A program made the translations under genes and the position numbers. From positions 1 to 35,711 of the forward strand of contig NZ_NHRY01000062.1 of the NCBI RefSeq assembly GCF_002937115.1: a stretch of 35,711 bases of DNA. Reading direction: 5' to 3'. The notes below the pieces were generated by a model. It ran no database searches and was not told the DNA's origin. It saw only the letters and a program-made list of their open reading frames with translations. This document shows positions 1 to 7,523 of this stretch, in pieces (position 1 is the first letter of the stretch; the number at the start of each line of letters is the position of its first letter). The stretch is from Rhodopila globiformis. GTDB lineage: Bacteria > Pseudomonadota > Alphaproteobacteria > Acetobacterales > Acetobacteraceae.

Positions 1-112
1 CCGCGCGCTTCCTTGTCCGCTGCCACGGGATCAGCCGGTGGGATTCCCAGTCTTCGAACACTTTGCAGAAGTCATCGAGACAGCAGTAGAGCGTTGTGAT
101 ATCCACCGTCAT
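1..112 (-). CDS. IS982 family transposase, N-terminal fragment
   Basis: An open frame begins with ATG at 112 and continues to the window edge: 37 codons beginning MTVDITTLYCCLDDFCKVFE. The N-terminal pattern, a short leader followed by LxCxxDDFCKxFE and then a run of basic residues (RTRKRA), matches the start of IS982-family DDE transposases as I know the family. The catalytic domain is outside the window, so completeness and activity cannot be judged. The gene is oriented the same way as the tcmP-like gene it interrupts. The call rests on a short stretch and is moderately sure. Confidence 0.6.
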   Translation of the reverse strand, partial: MTVDITTLYCCLDDFCKVFEDWESHRLIPWQRTRKRA

Positions 113-217
113 TGAGGGGATCCTTCCGAACCTGGTTTGACCTTCCGTTTTGGCAAACCGATGCTGTCAAACCCTTGATCTTTTGGAAATCCCCTCACCC
201 CTTATCCATAGTTCAGG
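1..217 (-). mobile_element. end of an IS982-family insertion sequence (partial)
   Basis: The start of an IS982-like transposase reads leftwards off the window, and the sequence between it and the neighbouring tcmP-like gene behaves as the terminal non-coding part of the element. TcmP-type similarity stops near position 218, after which the frame runs into unrelated residues and a stop at 167, so the insertion boundary is placed near 217 by inference. The exact terminal inverted repeat and target duplication cannot be fixed because the other end lies outside the window. Confidence 0.55.
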
Positions 218-562
218 TTCTTTTAGGAAGGCGACGTGCTGCGGGTTCTCGTCAATGAAGAAGAAGTCGGCTCGAACGGCGAAACCCTTTGACCGAGCCG
301 CTTTGAGCGCAGCGTCGGCGGCTTCTACGGCCGTGAGGAGGCGGAGCGGCGAGCCGTCGACTTCCTTGGACCCCAAGCGGTAGAGCCCGCCGCCGCTGAA
401 CCCGTCGACGATAGTCAGGTTAAGCATTGTCTGGCTGGGCGTACGCGTCAGCCGCTCGATGTAGATCCCGACATACTGCTCGAAGATGTCGTGCTTGGCG
501 ACACTGTGCTCACCGAGAACGGGAAGCGGCTCACCAAGCTTCCATCCGTAGTGCCTGCTCAC
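167..562 (-). pseudogene. second TcmP-like gene, truncated by the IS element
   Basis: This frame starts with GTG at 562, 16 bases after the stop of the upstream tcmP, and encodes 131 residues. It carries the TcmP-type features expected of an N-terminal half: KHDIFEQYV, a glycine-rich VDGFSGGG motif (residues 52-59), DGSPLRLL (69-76) and FFIDENPQHVAFL (101-113). TcmP proteins usually run to about 300-400 residues, so more than half is missing. The last 16 or so residues look like read-through into the insertion sequence. The 3' half presumably lies beyond the IS outside the window. The two TcmP proteins differ clearly from each other, so this is not a recent tandem duplication. Confidence 0.65.
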
Positions 563-578
563 TTGGCCGCCGCTCCCC

Positions 579-1472
579 TTACCGCTGGCTGAGACGTTCC
601 CCCATAGTAAGGATATAGTTTGCTCCCTCCAAGCCCTTCTTATTGGGGCCGGCCCACAGGATGTAGTAGAGCGGCGCGCCTCGCGTGTTGCGGATCAGGC
701 GCGGTGTCGACACATGGCCGAAGGCCGACCGTAGCCGGGCGCGGTAGAGTTCCAAAAGCCGCTCTAAATAATCGGGCCGCTTCTCAAAGCCACTGGCCGC
801 GAACAGCCCGCCCTCCCGCCGCCGATAGACCTCCTCGAACCAAGCGCGGCTGCCGAAGTAGCTGTCGAGCGTCGCAGCCCAGTTCGTGGGCACCTCGCCG
901 GAATTGGGCAACATGCGCTGGATCGCCATGCCAAGCGCAAAGTTAACGACAACCTCAAATAAGCCGGTGTCTGCCAATTTCTGTATGCTCGCCCAGTCAA
1001 GCTTGGCGCCGAAGGGGTCGAGAAAGGCGACACCGCGGTGCGTTCGGCGAGAAATCGGCTGTGCAGTCACCCAATCAATGCCCCCGGCGGCTGTAGTCTG
1101 GAGGACGTTGATCGTGCGGGAGCCCGCGAACTCTCGCTTCAGGGCCTCAAGCTCGGCGGCGCGATCCGGGTTGGGGTCAATGAGGACATAACGATCGAAC
1201 GGATTGGCGATGCCAAGCGCCACCCGCGGCGATCCGTCGATCAGCTCACGCACCTCAACATCGATCGGCATCTCGTGGTCAAAGAGGCCCGGCTTGTCGG
1301 ACGCCGCGCGCTCCCCCGCCCGCACAATGGCCCGACCGCCGCCCGCGTAGCCATCGAGGTAAACCGTCCGCCATGGCTGATTCTTCAGCACCTTCGTGTA
1401 GAAATCGAGATAGCGCGCCAGGGCGTCGAGCTTCTCCTTGGCCCAAGGGCCCACCTCTGGCAGCCCCGCCAT
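579..1472 (-). CDS. tcmP: three-Cys-motif partner protein TcmP
   Basis: A 297-residue protein of the TcmP family, known for being encoded next to Gp37/Gp68-type three-Cys proteins; its biochemical role is not established. Visible motifs are a glycine-rich YLDGYAGGGRA (38-48), an acidic VLIDPNPDR (96-104) and FLDPFG (150-155) followed by VVVNFALGMAIQRML. This order resembles a class I SAM-dependent methyltransferase fold, with the glycine loop as motif I and FLDPFG in the place of a DPPY/NPPF motif; that reading is inference. ATG at 1472 overlaps the upstream gene's stop as ATGA, so a longer frame starting upstream is rejected. A second, IS-disrupted TcmP follows. Confidence 0.8.
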   Translation of the reverse strand: MAGLPEVGPWAKEKLDALARYLDFYTKVLKNQPWRTVYLDGYAGGGRAIVRAGERAASDKPGLFDHEMPIDVEVRELIDGSPRVALGIANPFDRYVLIDPNPDRAAELEALKREFAGSRTINVLQTTAAGGIDWVTAQPISRRTHRGVAFLDPFGAKLDWASIQKLADTGLFEVVVNFALGMAIQRMLPNSGEVPTNWAATLDSYFGSRAWFEEVYRRREGGLFAASGFEKRPDYLERLLELYRARLRSAFGHVSTPRLIRNTRGAPLYYILWAGPNKKGLEGANYILTMGERLSQR

Positions 1473-2209
1473 CAGGCAGTTCCCGCCTTCAAGGGCGGAA
1501 ACTCGCTCCATTTGCGGCCGTCCAATTCGCGTCCGCCCGACTTCGGGCGGATGCCGCCCCATTGCTTGAAGAAGAACGCGACCTTCTGCTCAACGCACTG
1601 GTCGCGGATCTCGCGCACCCACTCCAGGTGGACGGGCCGCGCTCCTGGACCTGACTCGCCGCCAGCGATCACCCAGTCGATACCCGTCAAATCGACCGGC
1701 CCGATGGCACCGATCAGCGGCTCGACCGAGAGAAAGCGTACGCCAGCCTGAGCCGACCGAAGATGTTCGACGCGCCCCTTCGCCTGTGCGTCCTCGACCG
1801 ACACGCCGCACCAAATATGCTTCGGTCCCCGCCCGGCGTCGTAACGGCGACGTAGATAGTCACGCATCAGGGAGCTGCGTTTCGTGAGCACCTGGAAGAC
1901 GTGCCAGTCGGCTGTCTCCATCGTCTCAAAGACCCGATCGATGAAGGAAGAGGGCACCTGCTTGTGAAATAGGTCGCTCATCGAATTGACGAAGATCATG
2001 CGCGGCCGGCGCCATTTAAGTGGCTGATCAAGCCGCTCGGGCCGTAGTGTCAGGTCGAACCCGGTCGAGAACGGGTGCCCGAGAACCCCCCGAAAACGCT
2101 CAGAAAAGCGCTCCGCATAACAATTGTCGCAGCCGCGGCTGATTTTCGTGCAACCTGTCACTGGGTTCCACGTCGCGTCGGTCCACTCGATTGCGCTATT
2201 GTCTGCCAT
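1472..2209 (-). CDS. phage Gp37/Gp68 family (DUF5131) three-Cys-motif protein
   Basis: A 245-residue protein beginning [20 protein letters not shown]. It has the family hallmark C-x6-C-x2-C at Cys20, Cys27 and Cys30 ([14 protein letters not shown]), then [38 protein letters not shown] and [14 protein letters not shown], all typical of this family. The Cys spacing recalls an iron-sulfur or radical-SAM-like site, but the true activity is unknown. The family is found in phages and mobile islands, usually beside TcmP as here. Translation is coupled to tcmP by an ATGA overlap. It is first in its transcription unit, behind a good promoter at 2233-2261. Confidence 0.85.
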   Translation of the reverse strand: MADNSAIEWTDATWNPVTGCTKISRGCDNCYAERFSERFRGVLGHPFSTGFDLTLRPERLDQPLKWRRPRMIFVNSMSDLFHKQVPSSFIDRVFETMETADWHVFQVLTKRSSLMRDYLRRRYDAGRGPKHIWCGVSVEDAQAKGRVEHLRSAQAGVRFLSVEPLIGAIGPVDLTGIDWVIAGGESGPGARPVHLEWVREIRDQCVEQKVAFFFKQWGGIRPKSGGRELDGRKWSEFPPLKAGTA

Positions 2210-2232
2210 GCCTCACCGCGAACATAAAGAGA

Positions 2233-2261
2233 ATTATATATGGCGCGGTAACCTTGGGCAA
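2233..2261 (-). promoter_or_regulatory. sigma70-type promoter of the three-Cys/TcmP module
   Basis: On the minus strand TTGCCC (2261-2256) and a perfect TATAAT (2238-2233) are separated by 17 bases, about 24 bp before the ATG at 2209. The stretch 2220-2310 is markedly AT-rich against the rest of the window. The hexamer match is direct; promoter activity is inferred. Confidence 0.6.
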
Positions 2262-2441
2262 GACAGATTCATTTCGAGCCTTGATTTTCGGCTGCATTTA
2301 ATATCGCGGGACTGAAGTCGATCAGCCGCCCAAGAACTTACCGGCTGCTTACAGCCATGTTCCGACAATTCCGGTACTCGATTAAGACGCATCGCCAGTT
2401 TGCCGGGCGCACGACCTCACTCAACGCCGCCAGCACGCTAC

Positions 2442-2466
2442 GACCGATATCTCATGACCGATATCT
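2442..2466 (+). repeat. short direct repeat GACCGATATCT x2
   Basis: The 11-mer GACCGATATCT occurs at 2442-2452 and 2456-2466, 14 bases apart. It lies in the otherwise featureless gap 2262-2587 between the low-GC module and the GC-rich gene at 2588. It could be a regulator site or a relic of an island boundary; nothing else in the gap is recognisable. Confidence 0.4.
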
Positions 2467-2587
2467 TCTATCTTCGGCAGCAGCATTGATCACTCTTTGT
2501 TCTTGACACCAGCCCACAACTAAAGGTAGAACACGCCGCAAACAACACCCCAGCCCCACTCCAAGCCCCGCATCGGACCCCGCCGCC

Positions 2588-3274
2588 ATGCTGCAGCCGC
2601 ACCAGTACAGCATCTTCATGCAACACATCATCGGCGTCCTGCTGCCGTACTTCTGCCGCTGCACCAGGGACCTCGACGCCGCGGCGGCCGAGATCGTCGA
2701 AACCCTGGCCTCCTACGGCGTCCGCACCCGCGCCGAGTTCATCAAGGCCACGCAGATCATCGCCCTCAGCATGGTCACGCTGGAAACCCTGGCCGAGTCC
2801 ACCGCCCAGGACCTGTCGCCCTCGCTGCGCATCCGCTACCGCGGCTGTGCCAACAGCCTCACCCGCACCACCGTCGAATGCGAAAAGCGGCTGGAACGCC
2901 GCCTCGCCGGCGACAGTCCCGGCAAGCTGGCGAGCGAACCCGCGGCGGACACGCCACCGCCGCCGATGGCCACGGCCAGACCGCCGGCCACCGCCCAGCC
3001 CTCCGCAGCCGACACGGCCAGGCCGGCGAACGACCTGCGTGAACCAATCCCCGACCTGTCGGAGCGTGAGCCAATCCCCGACCTGTCGGAGGAGGAAGCC
3101 CTCGCCGCCATCGCCCAGGTCCGCGCGCAGATCGACCAGCACCGCGCCCGCCTGTCGGCCAAGCCGCCCGCCCCCTCCCCGCTGCCGGATCCGGACCATC
3201 CGGCCTGGGGTGCCGCGATCATGGACGCCATGAAGCAGGGCGCCGCTCACGCCACCGCCGACCCCGGCGGCTGA
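2588..3274 (+). CDS. conserved hypothetical protein, helical N-terminus and Pro/Ala-rich tail
   Basis: A 228-residue protein of unknown function. Residues 1-110 look folded and helical, starting MLQPHQYSIFMQHIIGVLLP, with several Cys residues (Cys23, Cys25, Cys93, Cys104). After that comes a low-complexity linker rich in Pro, Ala and Thr, then a tandem 9-residue duplication REPIPDLSE, a short predicted helix (EEALAAIAQVRAQIDQHRARL) and a Pro-rich end. No signal peptide or catalytic motif is evident. No good ribosome binding site precedes the ATG, so the start is not certain. It ends just before a palindromic repeat cluster and converges on the amine oxidase gene. Codon use is typical GC-rich, which supports a real gene. 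Confidence 0.6.
   Translation: MLQPHQYSIFMQHIIGVLLPYFCRCTRDLDAAAAEIVETLASYGVRTRAEFIKATQIIALSMVTLETLAESTAQDLSPSLRIRYRGCANSLTRTTVECEKRLERRLAGDSPGKLASEPAADTPPPPMATARPPATAQPSAADTARPANDLREPIPDLSEREPIPDLSEEEALAAIAQVRAQIDQHRARLSAKPPAPSPLPDPDHPAWGAAIMDAMKQGAAHATADPGG
3038..3091 (+). repeat. 27-bp in-frame tandem duplication
   Basis: Two adjacent 27-bp units (3038-3064 and 3065-3091) differ at one base and encode REPIPDLSE twice inside the hypothetical protein. The near identity suggests a recent slippage event. Confidence 0.8.
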
Positions 3275-3316
3275 CCGCTCGGCAAAGCCTCATAGGCGCG
3301 AACTCAGCAGGCTGAT

Positions 3317-3716
3317 GCATTTCCGTCATGGCCGGGCGTGGCCCCATACGTATCAGGAAAAGGCGGTGGCTGGAGAACGGCCTTTCCCTGATCGTCATGG
3401 CCCGGCTTGTCCCTACGGGATGCACACATCTCGGAAACGGCCCGCCGCTGCGTTTCCCTTTCGTCATGGCCCGGCTTGTCCGGGCCACCTGTCGCGGCAC
3501 ACGTGCTGGAATAGGTGGCCCGGACAAGCCGGGCCATGACGAGGGAGAAACGGCATGCGTCGCCGAACCTTTCTCCAGTCGCCAGCTTATCCTGATACGT
3601 ATGGGGACACGCCCGGCCATGACGGTGAGAGAACGGCCGCGGCGCCAAATCCTTCTCCGCCGGGCGCCCTATCCTGATACGCATGGGGATACGCCCAGCC
3701 ATGACCGTAATGCAAC
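3317..3716. repeat. palindromic mosaic repeat, copy A
   Basis: This 400-bp stretch between two convergent genes is built from interlocking inverted repeats. The centre is a perfect 30-bp inverted repeat (arms 3461-3490 and 3513-3542, ending in TCGTCATGGCCCGG and CCGGGCCATGACGA) around a 22-nt loop. The outer ends at about 3317-3360 and 3673-3716 are also inverted to each other (TGCATT, GTCATGG, CCCCAT and GTATCAGGA blocks). A further block with CTGATACGTATGGGGACACG recurs internally at about 3592. The 82-bp core is identical to copy B (30329-30410) in the opposite orientation. The layout is REP/BIME-like; no transposase is linked. Confidence 0.85.
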
Positions 3717-3737
3717 GGACTTGGCCGCCACCCCCGC

Positions 3738-5054
3738 TCAGTCAACCCCCGGCGCGGCCCCGCCGGCAGCCGCGACCGCCGCCCTCGCCGCCGCCTGGCC
3801 GCTGAGCCACGCCCCGGCCAGGGTGCCGGCATACGGCACATGGCACGCCTCGCCGGCAAACGTCAGGTGCCCGTCCGCCACCGGTTCCGCCAGCGCCTCC
3901 CGCGCCCCCGCCGCCCCGGGCACGGCGTAGCAATACGCCCCGCGCACCCAGGGATCCGCCTCCCAGTGCGTCACCAGCGACGCCCCGCCGCCGAACAACC
4001 GGTCCACCCGGCCGCCGAACAGTGAGCGCAAATAGCCCAGCGCATAGTCCACCGCCGCCGCGTCGCCCGCCCGCGCCAGCTCCCAGGCCACCGGCCCGCC
4101 GATCCAGCCCTGCACGTAGTCGCGTTGGAACGGCCAGCACTGGAATGGCATCAGCGCCATGCCCGGTTCCGACACCATCCGCTCCACCGAGCAATGCAGC
4201 GGCAGGCCCAGCCGATCGGCGCCCGTCGCCCGCAGCGCCACCTTCATCGCCAGGCCCATCGGCAGCGCCGCCACCGCGTCGGCCACCCGCGCCGGCAGCG
4301 CCGGGTCGAACGCCAGCGCGCCGGACGCCAGCACGCCGGTCGAAACCGTGACAATGCACGCCGTCGCTGACAGCGCCCCGCGCGCGGTCTCCACCGTCAC
4401 CGCGCCGCCGCTTCCGCCCCAGCGTATGCGCGTCGCCGGCGTGTCCAGCCGGATATCCAGCCGTGCCGTCAGCCGCCGTTGCACGAAGGCGCCGATGCCG
4501 CCCTCCGGCACCAGGTTGCCGCCGCCCAGCGCGTTGTTCCGCCAGTCGCGGGCGCTGAACCGGTTGGCGTCGGCGGCGCAGATCACCGGCCCCTCCCAGG
4601 CCTCGATGGTCCGCGCCCAGGGGTCGTCCGGCAGATGGCGGGCAATCTCCGCCAGGGGTACATCGCCGGGCACGTCGCCCCCGTCGGCCAAAAGCCGATT
4701 GGCCATTGCCTCGAACCGGGGCCAGGCGGCGTCGTATGCCGCCAGTTCGTCCGCCGTCGCCAGGCGGTTGCCGACGAAGATGCGTTCCTGCCGCAGCTCG
4801 TCCGACCGCAGCAGCCGATCCCCCGCGGCCGAGGCGATCGGCACCAGCGGATTGTGTTCCGCGTCGTGGAGCCAGACCGCTCCCATGTCGAACCACGCGC
4901 CGCCCAGGGCCGCGGGATATGTCGTCCACGCCCGCCCGCCGGCACGGCCCGACGCCTCCAGCACCACCGCCCGCCGCCCGGCCTGCCGCACCGCCGCCGC
5001 CGCCCCCAGTCCGGCGAGGCCGGCGCCGATGATCAGCACGTCGGTATCGGTCAT
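3738..5054 (-). CDS. flavin monoamine oxidase family FAD-dependent oxidoreductase
   Basis: A 438-residue amine oxidase-type flavoprotein, expected to oxidise a primary or secondary amine with oxygen as acceptor. The N-terminal dinucleotide-binding motif GAGLAGLGAA is at residues 10-19, followed by VVLEASGRAGGRAWT, the typical second FAD motif. The C-terminal FAD motif is also clear: LTFAGEACHVPYAGTLAGAW. The length fits the family. There is no signal peptide, so it is probably cytoplasmic. The substrate cannot be told; polyamines or another amine are possible. The gene is monocistronic here: its stop lies about 20 bp from repeat copy A, and about 200 bp separate its start from the end of the aminotransferase gene, with nothing recognisable between. 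Confidence 0.85.
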   Translation of the reverse strand: MTDTDVLIIGAGLAGLGAAAAVRQAGRRAVVLEASGRAGGRAWTTYPAALGGAWFDMGAVWLHDAEHNPLVPIASAAGDRLLRSDELRQERIFVGNRLATADELAAYDAAWPRFEAMANRLLADGGDVPGDVPLAEIARHLPDDPWARTIEAWEGPVICAADANRFSARDWRNNALGGGNLVPEGGIGAFVQRRLTARLDIRLDTPATRIRWGGSGGAVTVETARGALSATACIVTVSTGVLASGALAFDPALPARVADAVAALPMGLAMKVALRATGADRLGLPLHCSVERMVSEPGMALMPFQCWPFQRDYVQGWIGGPVAWELARAGDAAAVDYALGYLRSLFGGRVDRLFGGGASLVTHWEADPWVRGAYCYAVPGAAGAREALAEPVADGHLTFAGEACHVPYAGTLAGAWLSGQAAARAAVAAAGGAAPGVD

Positions 5055-5254
5055 GGCGCGGCCTCCTGCTGCGGCTGGATCTTGCGCTCATTGCAGGCGC
5101 AGGCCCCGCGCCGGTCAAGGCAGCGCGCCGCGGCGCCTTCGCGGCGGCCGGATGGTTGCCTCTCGTCGTGACCGGGCTGTTGCCTCTCGTCGTGGCCGGG
5201 CCATGTCGAGGGGGCGAGGGAGACAGCGCCTCCTTGCTCCCTCTTGCCACGCCC

Positions 5255-6154
5255 TCACCCCACGATCCGCGCCACCTCCTCGGGAGCCTGCAGCACCAGA
5301 TGGTCATACGCCTTCATCAGCGTCTCGGTGATCCGTCCCGGGGTGAACCGGTGCGGCCCGATCTCGCGCACCGCCGTCACCTCCGCCGCCGTTCCCGCCA
5401 GGAACACCTCGGTCGCCTTCTCCAGGTCCGCCGGCTCGATCGGCCGCTCGACCACGGCCATCCGCTCCCGCCGCGCCAGGCTGATCACGGACCGCCGGGT
5501 GATCCCGTCCAGAAAGCAGTCCGGCACCGGCGTATGCAGCTCGCCGTCGATCACCAGGAAGATGTTCGCCCCGGTCGTCTCCGCCACACGCCCGCGCCAG
5601 TCCAGCATCAGCGCGTCGGCATAGCCCTCCTGCTCCGCCTTCAGCTTGGCCAGCGAGCCGATCATGTACAGCCCGGCCGCCTTGGCATGCACCGGCGCGG
5701 ACTCCGGCGGCGGGCGCCGCCAGTCCGCCTGGCCGACTCGGATGCCCTGCATGCGCTCGGCGCCGAAATAGCTCGGCCAGGGCCAGGCGCCGATGGCCAG
5801 GTGGATCGACGTCCCGGTCGCCGACACCGCCAGCTGCTCCGACCCGCGCCAGGCAATTGGCCGGACATAGCCGTCGGTCAGGCCGTTCGCCGCCAGCACC
5901 TCGGCGCAGGCGGCGTCGATCTGCGCCGCGGTGAACGGGATCTCGAACGCCAGCCAGCGGCCGGAGCCGATCAGGCGATTGGTATGGTCGCGCAGGCGGA
6001 AGATGTTGCCGTTGTAGGCCCGTTCCCCCTCGAAGACAGCGCTGGCATAGTGCAGGCCGTGCGACAGGACATGCAGGCGGGCGTCGCGCCAGGGCACCAG
6101 GGATCCGTCCAGCCAGATCCAGCCGTCTCGATCGTCGAAAGGAAAACTCGCCAT
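5255..6154 (-). CDS. ilvE: branched-chain amino acid aminotransferase
   Basis: A 299-residue class IV PLP-dependent aminotransferase, the last step of Leu, Ile and Val synthesis and the first of their breakdown. Lys158 within HAKAAGLYMIG sits where the PLP lysine of E. coli IlvE is found. Other family features are HGLHYASAVFEGERAY (32-47), GRVAETTGANIFLV and FLAGTAAEVTAVREIG. The start at 6154 has a GGAG-rich ribosome site a few bases upstream. It is divergent from a MarR-type gene across a 102-bp gap that contains a possible operator. A D-amino-acid transaminase or aminodeoxychorismate lyase is possible within fold type IV, but the length and motifs favour IlvE. Confidence 0.85.
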   Translation of the reverse strand: MASFPFDDRDGWIWLDGSLVPWRDARLHVLSHGLHYASAVFEGERAYNGNIFRLRDHTNRLIGSGRWLAFEIPFTAAQIDAACAEVLAANGLTDGYVRPIAWRGSEQLAVSATGTSIHLAIGAWPWPSYFGAERMQGIRVGQADWRRPPPESAPVHAKAAGLYMIGSLAKLKAEQEGYADALMLDWRGRVAETTGANIFLVIDGELHTPVPDCFLDGITRRSVISLARRERMAVVERPIEPADLEKATEVFLAGTAAEVTAVREIGPHRFTPGRITETLMKAYDHLVLQAPEEVARIVG

Positions 6155-6202
6155 GACCTTTTTCTCCGTAATGTTCTTTCACAAATTGAAGCCAGCGTAA
6201 AA

Positions 6203-6218
6203 CGCGAGCCAAATCGCG
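6203..6218. promoter_or_regulatory. candidate operator in the ilvE-marR divergent gap
   Basis: The palindrome CGCGA-N6-TCGCG lies between the divergent ilvE-like and marR-like genes. MarR proteins usually bind short palindromes next to their own gene, so this is a reasonable autoregulatory site. Only the symmetry is seen; binding is inferred. Confidence 0.35.
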
Positions 6219-6256
6219 CGAACATCCCTAACCTATTTCAGGACCGTATCCCAGGC

Positions 6257-6805
6257 ATGCTGAAAGCCAAGCCCCGCGAACCGAAAGCCGACGTCTTCAT
6301 ACCGCCGCCGAAGCTGCCGCCGCCGGCCCCGGTCGTCGATCTCGGCGAGGCAGAGATGCGGCTGGCGCAGGCCTTGCTGTTCTTCGCCTACCGTGACTTC
6401 ACCAACGTCGCCGACCAGGTGCTGGAGGAACTCGGGCTCGGCCGGGCGCATCACAGGGCGTTGCACTTCATCGGCCGCAACCCCGGCATCACCGTCTCCG
6501 GCCTGCTGGCGATCCTGCGCATCACCAAGCAGTCGCTGGCCCGCGTGCTGAACGCGCTGGTGGACCAGGGCTACGTCGCCCAGGCGCCGGGCTACGAGGA
6601 CCGCCGCCTGCGCCTGTTGACCTTGACCGAATCCGGCCAGGCACTGGAACGTAGGTTGTTCGAATGCCAGCGCGAGAAGCTGGCAGAAGTCTATCGCGCC
6701 GCCGGCCCGCAGGCGGTGGAGGGCTTCCGCACGGTGATGCGGGCACTGATGGACAAGGGCGCGCTGGCTTATATCGATGGCACCGGCTCGCCCGAGGATA
6801 CCTGA
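6257..6805 (+). CDS. MarR family regulator, PetP-like
   Basis: A 182-residue winged-helix regulator. After a Pro-rich leader it reads ALLFFAYRDFTNVADQVL and GLGRAHHRALHFIGRNPG, then the recognition region ITVSGLLAILRITKQSLARVL and a wing DRRLRLLTLTESGQ. This is the pattern I associate with PetP of Rhodobacter capsulatus, which is encoded beside the response regulator PetR, and a PetR-like gene does follow 16 bp downstream. The start at ATG 6257 was chosen over a much longer open frame that runs antisense through ilvE; a start slightly upstream is possible. Target genes are unknown; a link to respiratory cytochromes is known only for the Rhodobacter relatives. Confidence 0.8.
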   Translation: MLKAKPREPKADVFIPPPKLPPPAPVVDLGEAEMRLAQALLFFAYRDFTNVADQVLEELGLGRAHHRALHFIGRNPGITVSGLLAILRITKQSLARVLNALVDQGYVAQAPGYEDRRLRLLTLTESGQALERRLFECQREKLAEVYRAAGPQAVEGFRTVMRALMDKGALAYIDGTGSPEDT

Positions 6806-6821
6806 GGGGAACGCACGCGCC

Positions 6822-7523
6822 ATGGCCGACGAATGCCATATCCTGGTGGTCGAGGATGATCCTCGCCTGCGCGAGCGGCTGGCCCGCTACCTGGCCGGCG
6901 AGGGGTTCCGCGTCACCGCCGCCGGCGATGCCGCCGACGCCCGCGCCAAGCTGCGGGCGATCAACCCCGACCTGCTGGTGCTGGACGTCATGATGCCCGG
7001 CGAAAGCGGGCTGGAGCTGACCGAATCGCTACGCCGCGACAACGCCCAGGACCTGCCGATCCTGATGCTGACCGCCCGCGGCGCGCCCGAGGACCGCATC
7101 GCCGGGTTCGAGGCCGGCGCCGACGACTACCTGGGCAAGCCGTTCGAGCCGCGCGAGCTGGTGCTGCGCATCCGCGCCCTGCTGCGCCGCGCCCCGCCGC
7201 CGCCCGCGCCCAGCATCCCGGTCACCGCGCTGCGCATCGGCGCCGCCGAATTCGACCTCGAGCGCGGCGAACTGCGCGACGCCGCCGGCCCGGTGCGCCT
7301 GACCGGCGGCGAGGCGGCGCTGCTGACCGCCCTCGCCCGCAAGGCCAACGAGGTCCTGTCGCGTGAGGAAATCGCCGAGGCGCTGGGCATGGACGACGCC
7401 GGCGAGCGGGCCATCGACGTGCAGGTGGTCCGGCTGCGCCGCAAGATCGAGGCAGACCCGCGCGAGCCGCGCTTCCTGCACACGGTGCGCGGCCGCGGCT
7501 ACATCCTGAAGCCGGGGGTGTGA
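6822..7523 (+). CDS. OmpR family response regulator, PetR-like
   Basis: A 233-residue two-component regulator. The receiver domain has the acidic pair Glu11-Asp12 (VEDD), phospho-acceptor Asp55 in LLVLDVMMPGESG and Lys106 in YLGKPFEP. The winged-helix DNA-binding domain occupies about residues 130-232 and ends VRGRGYILKPGV. The start at 6822 has a GAGGGGA site at 6804-6810, which overlaps the stop region of the MarR gene. The gene overlaps the histidine kinase by four bases (GTGA). The MarR/regulator pairing and the sequence resemble petPR. The signal and regulon cannot be read from sequence. Confidence 0.9.
   Translation: MADECHILVVEDDPRLRERLARYLAGEGFRVTAAGDAADARAKLRAINPDLLVLDVMMPGESGLELTESLRRDNAQDLPILMLTARGAPEDRIAGFEAGADDYLGKPFEPRELVLRIRALLRRAPPPPAPSIPVTALRIGAAEFDLERGELRDAAGPVRLTGGEAALLTALARKANEVLSREEIAEALGMDDAGERAIDVQVVRLRRKIEADPREPRFLHTVRGRGYILKPGV

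Noticed and set aside
5156..6256. Upstream extension of the MarR open frame, about 370 codons
   Set aside because: The extension is antisense to ilvE and has no similarity to anything I recognise; MarR proteins are about 150-180 residues, which fits ATG 6257.
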